In this document: positions 1-6,500 of the stretch, one piece after another
How the letters are laid out: the number at the start of each line of letters is the position of its first letter
How positions within the stretch are numbered: the first letter of the stretch is position 1
Assembly: GCA_029258405.1 (NCBI GenBank)
Contig: JARHYY010000126.1
Span: 1 to 21,231, forward strand
DNA length: 21,231 bases
Source of the DNA: Helicobacteraceae bacterium
Lineage (GTDB): Bacteria > Campylobacterota > Campylobacteria > Campylobacterales > Helicobacteraceae
Direction of reading: 5' to 3'
Made by a program: the position numbers and the translations under genes
Notes under the pieces: generated by a model
Told to the model about the DNA's origin: nothing
The model's database searches: none
What the model saw: the letters and a program-made list of their open reading frames with translations, nothing else

Positions 1-1624
1 TATCTCTTATAATGCCTATAACATTTTTAATATCTTCACTCTGTGATATAACCTCTCCTGTGCGACTACTGACATTTTGCATAGATGAAGTTATTTCATT
101 TATAGAGGTAGCTGTTTGCTGCAATGATTGAGCTTGCTTGTTTGCAGATTCACCAAGTGTTTGCATGGAGTTTTCAAGTTCTTTAGACTTTCTATAAAGC
201 TCTTGAGCAAATTCTGTATTAACTTGTAGCATATTTGCAATGGTGTTGCCTACGAAATTAATGCCAAAAATAAGATCTTTAGCTTCATTTATGTACTCTT
301 TTTCTTCTAAACGAGATGTAAATTGGTTGTTTGTATATTCTTTCAAAACACTAAGCATTTTTTGCAAAAGATTTTTCCATGCTTGCATCATTTCGTTAAT
401 TAATGTTACAAGAGCAATTAATTGTGGGCTTGCTGGAGTTTCAGTAATTTTTAGAGACAAATCACCTTTTTTCATCAGGCTAATAATGTTTTCAAATTGG
501 TTTAGTGTTTTTTTATCTTTATAGATTTCATCTTGAATGCGTTGAATACCTGCATTTATTTCTAATGCCATAGCACCAATTTCATCTTTTGAGTGTATTT
601 GAATGGGGTTTGCATTTGGTACCTTATGATTAATATATGCAAAAACCTCAATTATACCTTTTTGTAATCGAACGATATTATTTCGTATCTGCTCTCCTAT
701 AAGGAAGGCAAAAAACATTCCTAGCATAAGAATTACCAAAGCAATCCCTAGAGAATAAAATAAACTTTCTTTAAAATGAGTTAAAACCTCATCTTTGTTC
801 ATCTCACCTATAAGAAACCAATCAAGGTTTGGTATGTAAAAAGATATAATCATTTTTTCTTTGCCATTTTCATCAGTATAAAAATATGTATTTTGAGGGT
901 TTGATAGCACTTCTTTGGCTATACTGCTAAGTTGTGGCATGTCTTGCATATTTTTTTGTAGCACAAGGCTTGAATCTTGATGTACTTGAAAAGTGCCTTT
1001 TGAATCGACAAGGTAAAAAAAGCCACTTTCTCCTAGCTTTTGATTTTTGATTAATGTTATTAAGTTATTGAGTTCAACACCCAATCCTGTAACACCAATG
1101 AATTGGTTTGCGGCATTTAAGATTCTGTAATTGACAAAAAGTGCCATCTCACCCGTGTTCCTGTCAATATCCATATTAAGCAAATAAGGCTTGCCTGATT
1201 GTTGTAAATCAACTACCCATTTATCTCGACCTTTTAAGTCAAGATTACCGTGTTTTTGCTCACTAGAATAGAAGCTAAGACTTTTTAGAGATGCTACAAA
1301 AGTTGTAAATGCGTTAAATTCTTGCTGTATTGCTTTTTGGTTGGTAAAAAATATTGTAGATTCTTCGACTGGCTCCCCATTTTCTAGCCATGATATAATA
1401 TAGGCATTTTTAGCCATTGTAGCTGATGCAGAAATGTAATGATCTATATCTAGATTAATTTGTGCAGCAATATGATTCATGGCTAAGGGAAGCTCATGCC
1501 CCTCTAGTCGTTCTTGCACATAAGATGTACTAGAAAAATAATTGAGCATTGTTATGATGATGGTAACAATAAATATACAAGCAGAAATTAATAGCACTAT
1601 TTTAGATTTAATGGAAATAAACAT
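1..1624 (-). CDS. Methyl-accepting chemotaxis protein, 3' end cut by window start
   Basis: This is a transmembrane chemoreceptor that would sense a ligand in the periplasm and signal to CheA/CheW at the pole. The 541 visible residues begin with MFISIKSKIV. There is a first membrane segment at about 8-30, then a periplasmic double-Cache-like region (about 35-285) containing GESGFFYLVDSKG near 198-210. The second membrane segment is at about 288-310. A HAMP domain follows, containing SKDEIGAMA (345-353), then a second HAMP-like linker (about 366-470). The signalling coiled coil starts after that and ends in IKNVIGIIRD, just before the conserved hairpin tip, which lies outside the window. The amino-acid-binding dCache signature is absent: the segment has KW-V where RxWY is expected, and GLGVEL where an aspartate is expected. 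The ligand is therefore unknown. The start is the ATG at 1624, with AAGG nine bases upstream. The MCP call is secure; the Cache subtype is inference. Confidence 0.93.
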   Translation of the reverse strand, partial: MFISIKSKIVLLISACIFIVTIIITMLNYFSSTSYVQERLEGHELPLAMNHIAAQINLDIDHYISASATMAKNAYIISWLENGEPVEESTIFFTNQKAIQQEFNAFTTFVASLKSLSFYSSEQKHGNLDLKGRDKWVVDLQQSGKPYLLNMDIDRNTGEMALFVNYRILNAANQFIGVTGLGVELNNLITLIKNQKLGESGFFYLVDSKGTFQVHQDSSLVLQKNMQDMPQLSSIAKEVLSNPQNTYFYTDENGKEKMIISFYIPNLDWFLIGEMNKDEVLTHFKESLFYSLGIALVILMLGMFFAFLIGEQIRNNIVRLQKGIIEVFAYINHKVPNANPIQIHSKDEIGAMALEINAGIQRIQDEIYKDKKTLNQFENIISLMKKGDLSLKITETPASPQLIALVTLINEMMQAWKNLLQKMLSVLKEYTNNQFTSRLEEKEYINEAKDLIFGINFVGNTIANMLQVNTEFAQELYRKSKELENSMQTLGESANKQAQSLQQTATSINEITSSMQNVSSRTGEVISQSEDIKNVIGIIRD

Positions 1625-1636
1625 TTAAATAAAACC

Positions 1637-1682
1637 TTGTATTAAATACAAAAATTTTTATATAAAAAATTGAGATAATCTC
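1637..1682 (-). promoter_or_regulatory. Two short palindromes upstream of the left chemoreceptor
   Basis: A perfect 7-1-7 palindrome (ttgtattaaatacaa, 1637-1651) lies 12 bases before the receptor start codon and includes part of its Shine-Dalgarno region. A 5-1-5 palindrome (gagataatctc, 1672-1682) lies further upstream. Read on the minus strand, this second one forms GAGA-TTA-TCTC followed by AATTTTTT, so it may also act as a weak terminator for tRNA-Ala. Whether either binds a regulator is unknown. Confidence 0.35.
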
Positions 1683-1712
1683 TATCTATAATTTTATTTT
1701 GTATTCATTTGA

Positions 1713-1788
1713 TGGTGGAGTGTAGGGGGTTCGAACCCCTGACCTCAACGCTGCCAGCGTTGCACTCTCCCAGCTGAGCTAACACCCC
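1713..1788 (-). tRNA. tRNA-Ala (anticodon GGC)
   Basis: The minus strand folds as a 76-nt cloverleaf. The acceptor GGGGTGT pairs with ACACTCC with one G-U pair. The D arm contains TAGCTCAGCTGGGAGAG. The anticodon stem CAACG/CGTTG encloses the loop CTGGCAG, which gives anticodon GGC. The T arm contains GGTTCGAACCCC. The discriminator is A and the CCA end is encoded. It is transcribed divergently from the adjacent tRNA-Arg. Confidence 0.97.
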
Positions 1789-1801
1789 TCTTAATATTAT
1801 A

Positions 1802-1810
1802 ATTATAGCA
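1802..1810 (-). promoter_or_regulatory. Extended -10 promoter of tRNA-Ala
   Basis: The minus strand reads TGCTATAAT, a perfect extended -10 box of the form TGnTATAAT. The hexamer is at 1802-1807, which places the transcript start near 1795, about seven bases before the mature 5' end. No -35 box is obvious, which is normal for the Helicobacter vegetative sigma factor. Confidence 0.75.
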
Positions 1811-1880
1811 TTTTTGAAGTTAAAAAAAGATTAAATTAGGGATTTTATGTTGGGAATTTAATATTATTGTAAAGTTTTTG

Positions 1881-1889
1881 TGGTATAAT
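1881..1889 (+). promoter_or_regulatory. Extended -10 promoter of tRNA-Arg
   Basis: TGGTATAAT is a perfect TGnTATAAT box whose hexamer ends 11 bases before the mature tRNA 5' end at 1901. It follows a T-rich stretch and has no clear -35 box. Confidence 0.75.
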
Positions 1890-1900
1890 CTGTTTTTTAT

Positions 1901-1977
1901 GTGTCCATAGCTCAGCTGAATAGAGCAACAGGTTGCGGTCCTGTAGGTCGGGGGTTTGAATCCCTCTGGGCATACCA
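1901..1977 (+). tRNA. tRNA-Arg (anticodon GCG)
   Basis: This is a 77-nt cloverleaf. The acceptor GTGTCCA pairs with TGGGCAT, with wobbles at the 1-72 and 4-69 pairs. The D arm is TAGCTCAGCTGAATAGAG. The anticodon stem ACAGG/CCTGT encloses the loop TTGCGGT, which gives anticodon GCG, reading CGU and CGC. The T arm contains GGTTTGAATCC. The discriminator is A and the CCA is encoded. Confidence 0.96.
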
Positions 1978-2002
1978 TTTGCTCATCATCTTAAAAATAT
2001 TT

Positions 2003-2040
2003 TAAAAGTATTTCACTTTTACTCCGTAACTTTTATACGG
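2003..2040 (+). terminator. Two small hairpins after tRNA-Arg, possible weak terminator
   Basis: TAAAAGT-ATTTC-ACTTTTA (2003-2021) forms a 7-bp stem made mostly of A-T pairs. CCGTA-ACTTTTA-TACGG (2024-2040) forms a second 5-bp stem. No long T tract follows either, so intrinsic termination would be weak. They may only be processing or stability elements. Confidence 0.3.
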
Positions 2041-2052
2041 CTTGCAGTTTAA

Positions 2053-2144
2053 TATAGTATGATTTATCTCTGTTGTAGATTCATTCTTTAGTGCCAATGG
2101 CTCCAAATAAGAATCTATATACAACAATTATTGGGCATACTATA
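2053..2144. repeat. Long imperfect inverted repeat, possible structured RNA
   Basis: The outer arms TATAGTATG (2053-2061) and CATACTATA (2136-2144) are perfect complements. Further in, TGTTGTAGATTC (2071-2082) pairs with GAATCTA and CAACA in 2111-2126, interrupted only by a four-base TATA insertion. The centre holds GCC-AAT-GGC (2093-2101). A single transcript could fold into one long interrupted hairpin of about 92 nt. There is no T tract, so a terminator is unlikely. It could be a small RNA, a miniature mobile element remnant or a protein-binding site; I do not recognise it. Confidence 0.45.
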
Positions 2145-2165
2145 CATAAGTTTTCAGCTCTTTTA

Positions 2166-2174
2166 TGATATAAT
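2166..2174 (+). promoter_or_regulatory. Extended -10 box before the 33-residue peptide gene
   Basis: TGATATAAT matches TGnTATAAT perfectly. The transcript would start near 2181, right at the AAGGAG ribosome binding site (2181-2186) that precedes the ATG at 2192. This would leave a leader of only about 11 nt. Confidence 0.55.
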
Positions 2175-2191
2175 GAGCGAAAGGAGATACG

Positions 2192-2293
2192 ATGAAACAA
2201 CTGCTTCCTCTATCTATTGCTTTTGGTATGCTTATTGTAATTCTGTGTTTGTTTTTTGTGTTGAGAAACCCCATCTTTAACTTTCCTTTTTAA
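2192..2293 (+). CDS. Small membrane peptide, 33 residues, unknown function
   Basis: I do not recognise this peptide. It starts MKQLLPLSIA, continues with an unbroken hydrophobic stretch of about 20 residues (about 4-24, ending LCLFFVL), and closes with a short RNPIFNFPF tail, so it looks like a single-span membrane peptide. Support for it being real is the AAGGAG Shine-Dalgarno at 2181-2186, five bases before the ATG, and a perfect extended -10 box just upstream. Its last 17 bases overlap the 3' end of hspR on the opposite strand. It has no obvious operon partner. It resembles toxin-like or stress-induced small membrane peptides in shape only; no antitoxin RNA is shown. Chance cannot be excluded at this length. 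Confidence 0.5.
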   Translation: MKQLLPLSIAFGMLIVILCLFFVLRNPIFNFPF

Positions 2294-2663
2294 AAATAAT
2301 AATCTCATAAGAACTTTGTTTGGTTACCATAGGGGGTTTAGGATGTGTTTTGGTTGTATTATTTTGGCGTAAGTTTATGATTTCATTTTTGAGATCTTCT
2401 AATTCTTTGTCCATAGAATCAAGTTTATCTTTGAGCCGTAAAATTATATCTACACCTGCAAGATTTACCCCCAAATCCCTTGTGAGTCGTAAAATCATTT
2501 TGATTCTATCTATATCTTTTTGTGAATAAAGTCTCATTTTCCCCATAGTTCTACCCGGCTCTATAAGCCCTTCTCTTTCGTACTGCCTTAGTGTTTGTGG
2601 ATGGATATTAAGGATTTTTGCTACAACGCTGATAAGATATACAGGTTCATCATAATTATACAT
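2277..2663 (-). CDS. hspR: Heat-shock repressor HspR, MerR family
   Basis: This is a DNA-binding repressor of chaperone operons that in Helicobacter and Campylobacter controls its own operon and other heat-shock genes. The 128 residues contain a MerR-type helix-turn-helix at about 8-28, with HPQTLRQYEREGLIEP at 21-36. The wing GKMRLYSQKDIDRI follows at 41-54. A dimerising helix rich in charged residues spans about 72-100. The tail SSYEIIIFKK near the C-terminus matches the HspR tail I recall from H. pylori. The family usually binds an inverted repeat. The gene starts 15 bases after cbpA stops, with only a weak Shine-Dalgarno, so translation may be partly coupled. In H. pylori a third gene (rarA-like) follows; here the converging small peptide gene takes that place. 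Confidence 0.95.
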   Translation of the reverse strand: MYNYDEPVYLISVVAKILNIHPQTLRQYEREGLIEPGRTMGKMRLYSQKDIDRIKMILRLTRDLGVNLAGVDIILRLKDKLDSMDKELEDLKNEIINLRQNNTTKTHPKPPMVTKQSSYEIIIFKKES

Positions 2664-2678
2664 ATTAGCTACTTTTTG

Positions 2679-3518
2679 TTAAGGTAATTCTGCTTTGAGC
2701 ATATTTTGAAGTTCTTGACTCATTGAATGCGTGTTAGGCATTTGAATATGTGCTTGGAGAATTAAATCTCCTTTTTGGAGGCTCTTTCGATCAATTACAC
2801 CCAATTCTTTAACACGAAACTTTTGATTATTTTGAGTATTTTCTGGGATTTTTAATGTAATTTCTTTATGGATAGTTGGTATAATCACCTTGCCTCCAAA
2901 TAATGCTATTTTAAAAGGAAGCTCAAAGTTTTTAATAAGATTATTCCCTTCTCGTTCATATTCATTGCTTTTTTCAATTTCAACTTTTAAGAGCATATCG
3001 CCTCTTTGGTGAGCAAATTGCTTGCCAAACCCCTTAAGCCTAATAGACTCTCCATGCGTGATTCCAGCGGGTATAACAATGCTTTTTTGTTCTCCATCAA
3101 TAGAGAGGTTTTGTTTGCCTCCAAGAACAGATATATTGAAAGGAATGCTTATTTTTCCTTTGATATCTAAATTAGGAGTGCCAAAATTGTTAAACCCTCC
3201 TTGAGCACCAAAGCTCCCACCAAAAAGAGAACTTAGAATCTCATCAAGATTGATATTTTGGCTTTGTTGATAACGAGCAAATTCATCAAATCTTTGCCCA
3301 CCAAACATGGAATCTCCAAATTGATCGTATTGTGCTCTTTTCTTAGGGTCGCTTAAAATTTCGTAAGCTGCATTAATTTCTTTAAATTTTTCTTCAGCTT
3401 TTTTTTCTTTACTTATATCTGGATGATATTTTCGTGCAAGTTTGCGATAAGCTTTTTTAATTTCATCAGCAGATGCATTAGAGGAAACCTCTAAAGTATC
3501 ATAAAGACTTCTTGACAT
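2679..3518 (-). CDS. cbpA: DnaJ-like co-chaperone CbpA
   Basis: This is a J-domain co-chaperone that stimulates DnaK; the CbpA family also binds DNA. The J domain covers residues 5-70 and carries the essential HPD at 32-34. A Gly/Phe-rich linker (SSLFGGSFGAQGGFNNFG, about 96-113) leads into two beta-sandwich substrate-binding domains (about 118-279). There is no CxxCxGxG zinc-finger repeat, which separates it from DnaJ proper. It is the first gene of the cbpA-hspR operon. A strong AAGGAG site lies five bases before the ATG at 3518. Expression is probably repressed by HspR through the inverted repeat upstream. The H. pylori orthologue has been reported to affect HspR binding, so feedback between the two products is possible here. 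Confidence 0.93.
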   Translation of the reverse strand: MSRSLYDTLEVSSNASADEIKKAYRKLARKYHPDISKEKKAEEKFKEINAAYEILSDPKKRAQYDQFGDSMFGGQRFDEFARYQQSQNINLDEILSSLFGGSFGAQGGFNNFGTPNLDIKGKISIPFNISVLGGKQNLSIDGEQKSIVIPAGITHGESIRLKGFGKQFAHQRGDMLLKVEIEKSNEYEREGNNLIKNFELPFKIALFGGKVIIPTIHKEITLKIPENTQNNQKFRVKELGVIDRKSLQKGDLILQAHIQMPNTHSMSQELQNMLKAELP

Positions 3519-3590
3519 AAATACTCCTTTTTATTGTTATTTATATAAATATTATGTTTTTTGATTTATTTTTTGATATTATTATATTTT

Positions 3591-3637
3591 ATGATTCAAT
3601 ATCGTGGAATCATAGCAAAATGTTTAGTCAATGTCAA
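3591..3637 (-). promoter_or_regulatory. cbpA-hspR promoter with overlapping inverted-repeat operator
   Basis: On the minus strand, TTGACA (3632-3637) and TATGAT (3609-3614) are separated by exactly 17 bases, with TGC directly before the -10 box. This is an unusually complete vegetative promoter for Helicobacter. A perfect 7-bp inverted repeat, ATGATTC-N9-GAATCAT (3591-3613), covers the -10 box and the predicted start near 3602. HspR sites are known as CTTGAGT-N7-ACTCAAG-like repeats. The present one matches in architecture but is diverged in sequence and spacing, so HspR as its ligand is inference. Confidence 0.65.
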
Positions 3638-3681
3638 TCAATTTTGTTAATTAAGTTTATATCAACTTTTAGGGGATATTC

Positions 3682-6483
3682 ATGAGCGATGTTTTATATA
3701 GCCCTTTTTTAGCATTGCAAGCAAGTGCTGGAAGTGGCAAAACATTTTCACTAAGTTTGCATTATCTACTTCTACTTTTTCAAGAAAAACATCCCAATCC
3801 GCATGAAATTCTTGCACTTACCTTTACAAAAAAAGCTGCTTGTGAAATGCAACAAAAAATTACTCATGCACTCCATATTTTGAGCACCAATTCCCATGAC
3901 ATATCTCAAGAACAAAATATATATCTTGAAGGGCTTTGTGCTTATGGGAATATCTCTAAAGGAGCAATTTTAAAAAGAGCACCCAATATTTATCGCATTT
4001 TTCTTGCAAGCAAACCCAAGATTATGACTTTTGATTCATTGTTTTTTTCTATTCTTAAAAAATTTTGCTGGTATGCTCATGTCCCTTATGACTTTGAGAT
4101 TCAAAATTCTGATGAATTATTTCTGCTCGAGATATTTTTAAATTCTTTAAGCATGCAACAAAAAGAAATTTTATTGTCGCTTTGTTATAGCGAAAGATGG
4201 TATCATATAGAAGATTTGTATCATTTTTTGGAGGATTTGCTTGAAAAGAATTACGAGTCCCCTATGATTTTAAAGCAAATAAAAGAAAAGCATAATTATG
4301 ATGAAGTAAAAATAATACAATATGCCACAGCAATTCAAGAAGCAGTTTTGAATGATAAAAATGCTTCTCAATCAGCTAAAAAAGCTGTTGTTTTTACAAA
4401 TATTGCTGATTTATGCTCTAAAACATGGATGCATAAACTAAAGCTTAAAGATTTTCAATATTTTAAGAAATTATGCCTTGAAAATTATGAGCATACTTTT
4501 ACATTACTCAAAGAAGAGATTTATAACTATTACTTGCATAGTGAAAATAATATATTCTTGCATAGTGCTTCTTTACTTAAAACCTTTATAAAGTCTCTTC
4601 ATGTTTGGCATAAGCAACACCATGCCTTGCGTATCAAAGATGTTATGCTAAGGACCCATGAACTGCTTTGCACGAAAAACATTGATACAGATTTTTTATA
4701 TTTTCGACTTGATTCTAAAATTACTCATATTTTGATTGATGAATTTCAAGATACCAATATCTTACAGTATCAAATTTTAGAGCCTATAATTAATGAAATT
4801 ATTTCAGGTTATACTCGGAAAGAAAATCGTAGTTTTTTTATGGTTGGTGATACAAAACAATCTATTTATTATTTTAGGGGGAGCAACCCTCGTTTATTTG
4901 AGTATGTATCTGGTATGGAAAATATTGATAAAGCGTCTTTGCGTTATAATTGGCGCTCAAGGGAGGAGATTGTATTTTTTGTGAACCTCTTTTTTAAAAA
5001 TGTGTACATACCTTTTATTGAACAACTACCAAAGAAAAATGGAGGATATGTAGAGGTTGTAAATGCTGATGAGGCTGGTGAGGAATATTTACAGCAAGCA
5101 ATAACATCTATTGTAGCGAAACTTTTAAATATTGGAATTGCTCAAGAAGATATCGCCATCCTTGCTTTCAAAAATAGTGATATTATAAAAATTGCTGATT
5201 TCTTACAAAATTCTTTAGATGGCATTATGGTTGTAAAAGAGGGTAGCATATCTTTGCTTGATCATATTGAAGTAAAAGCCTTGCGATATGCTTTATGCTA
5301 TATTTATAAAAAACAAAATATTGATAAGATTCGTTTTTTTGCTCTAGCAAATCAACATGAAAAAACAGATTTTTTAGACGACATACACACAAATAATCCA
5401 GCAGAAATTGTAAGAGATATTATGAGGGCATTTGAGCTTACTAGTGATGCAGCAAAGAAATTTTTAGCACTTGCTTTGCCTCATAGGAATATTGAAAGCT
5501 TTTTGGAATATTTAGAGCGAAACTCTCATAATCAACCAGAAGAAAATATAAAGGGCATACGCATTCTTACCCTGCATAGCTCAAAAGGTTTAGAATTTCC
5601 TCATGTTATTGTTGTTGATAGAATAGGCGGGCAAAGATATGAGAGTGATAAAATTATTTTTAGATATGATGAGCATATTCAAGCACAGCAAATGTTTGCC
5701 GTGAAAAAAAATCGAGAATATTTTGATGAAGCTTATAAGGTAGCGAAGCAAAAGAACAAAACCTATCAAGACAATGAATCAGTAAATCTCTTATATGTAG
5801 CATGCACAAGGGCAAAAGATTCTTTATTCATTGTCAAAAAGAATGTGCATTCTTCTTTTGATATTCTCAATTTGCCTCATTTTTACAAAAAGGGTGTATT
5901 GCAAAACTATATACAAGCAAAAGAGACTTTAAAGCCTGAAGAGAAAGAATTTCAAAGAGTTTTTTTATACGAAGATTTTGGAAAAACACGAAAACAATTT
6001 GCTATTCAAAAAGATATTATTATGCCTCAACGAGATGTGTTTAATAAGTTTAAAGAACGAGGTGAGCTCTTTCATTTTATTTTGGAGCATTTATTAAAAT
6101 ATCAAAGAAATCTTTTTTCATTAAAAGATATTGCACAAATGGCATATAACCGTTTTGGTCATTTCTTTTATATTCATGAGATATATGAAATGATAGAGCA
6201 GTGTAATCAAAATGTAAAAAGTAAATCATTTTTAGATTTTCTCAGCAAAGGTAAGGTAGAATGTGAAGTTTCTTTTTTGCATGAGGGGAGTCTTTATAGG
6301 ATTGATCTTCTTGTTATCGCACAAGATTGTATATATATTGTTGATTATAAAAGTGGCAATCCAAGCAAAAAAGAGTATATTAAGCAAATTCAAAACTATA
6401 AAAAAATAGTGAGCAATCACTATCAAAAACAATCAAAGGGCTATATTATAACTTTTGATTTTACATTTATAGAGATTGAATAA
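3682..6483 (+). CDS. addA: AddA, RecB-like helicase-nuclease subunit
   Basis: This is the motor and nuclease subunit of AddAB, which processes double-strand breaks for RecA-dependent repair. The 933 residues carry the UvrD/RecB motifs in order: Walker A ASAGSGKT (14-21), LTFTKKAACEM (motif Ia), DE with QDTN at 353-358, VGDTKQSIYYFRGS (388-401), RYNWRS (421-426), TLHSSKGLEF (630-639) and LLYVACTRAKD (703-713). The C-terminal PD-(D/E)XK nuclease shows GELFH (H798), D875, and VDYKSG with D888 and K890. Its AddB partner is not in this window. nhaA follows after 17 bases, the same adjacency I recall from H. pylori (HP1553-HP1552). The Shine-Dalgarno is AGGGGA at 3671-3676. All catalytic motifs are intact. 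Confidence 0.95.
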   Translation: MSDVLYSPFLALQASAGSGKTFSLSLHYLLLLFQEKHPNPHEILALTFTKKAACEMQQKITHALHILSTNSHDISQEQNIYLEGLCAYGNISKGAILKRAPNIYRIFLASKPKIMTFDSLFFSILKKFCWYAHVPYDFEIQNSDELFLLEIFLNSLSMQQKEILLSLCYSERWYHIEDLYHFLEDLLEKNYESPMILKQIKEKHNYDEVKIIQYATAIQEAVLNDKNASQSAKKAVVFTNIADLCSKTWMHKLKLKDFQYFKKLCLENYEHTFTLLKEEIYNYYLHSENNIFLHSASLLKTFIKSLHVWHKQHHALRIKDVMLRTHELLCTKNIDTDFLYFRLDSKITHILIDEFQDTNILQYQILEPIINEIISGYTRKENRSFFMVGDTKQSIYYFRGSNPRLFEYVSGMENIDKASLRYNWRSREEIVFFVNLFFKNVYIPFIEQLPKKNGGYVEVVNADEAGEEYLQQAITSIVAKLLNIGIAQEDIAILAFKNSDIIKIADFLQNSLDGIMVVKEGSISLLDHIEVKALRYALCYIYKKQNIDKIRFFALANQHEKTDFLDDIHTNNPAEIVRDIMRAFELTSDAAKKFLALALPHRNIESFLEYLERNSHNQPEENIKGIRILTLHSSKGLEFPHVIVVDRIGGQRYESDKIIFRYDEHIQAQQMFAVKKNREYFDEAYKVAKQKNKTYQDNESVNLLYVACTRAKDSLFIVKKNVHSSFDILNLPHFYKKGVLQNYIQAKETLKPEEKEFQRVFLYEDFGKTRKQFAIQKDIIMPQRDVFNKFKERGELFHFILEHLLKYQRNLFSLKDIAQMAYNRFGHFFYIHEIYEMIEQCNQNVKSKSFLDFLSKGKVECEVSFLHEGSLYRIDLLVIAQDCIYIVDYKSGNPSKKEYIKQIQNYKKIVSNHYQKQSKGYIITFDFTFIEIE

Positions 6484-6500
6484 ATTTTTAAGGATAGGCG

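Noticed and set aside
240..524. Plus-strand frame of 94 residues inside the left chemoreceptor
   Set aside because: It is antisense to a clear MCP coding frame, has no Shine-Dalgarno and shows no recognisable domain.
1713..1977. tRNA pair as an integration site of a genomic island
   Set aside because: No direct repeat of a tRNA 3' end, integrase or phage gene is visible, and the genes on both sides look like core genome.
6232..6432. Minus-strand frame of 66 hydrophobic residues inside addA
   Set aside because: It lies opposite the conserved AddA nuclease domain; hydrophobicity is expected antisense to AT-rich Lys/Asn codons.
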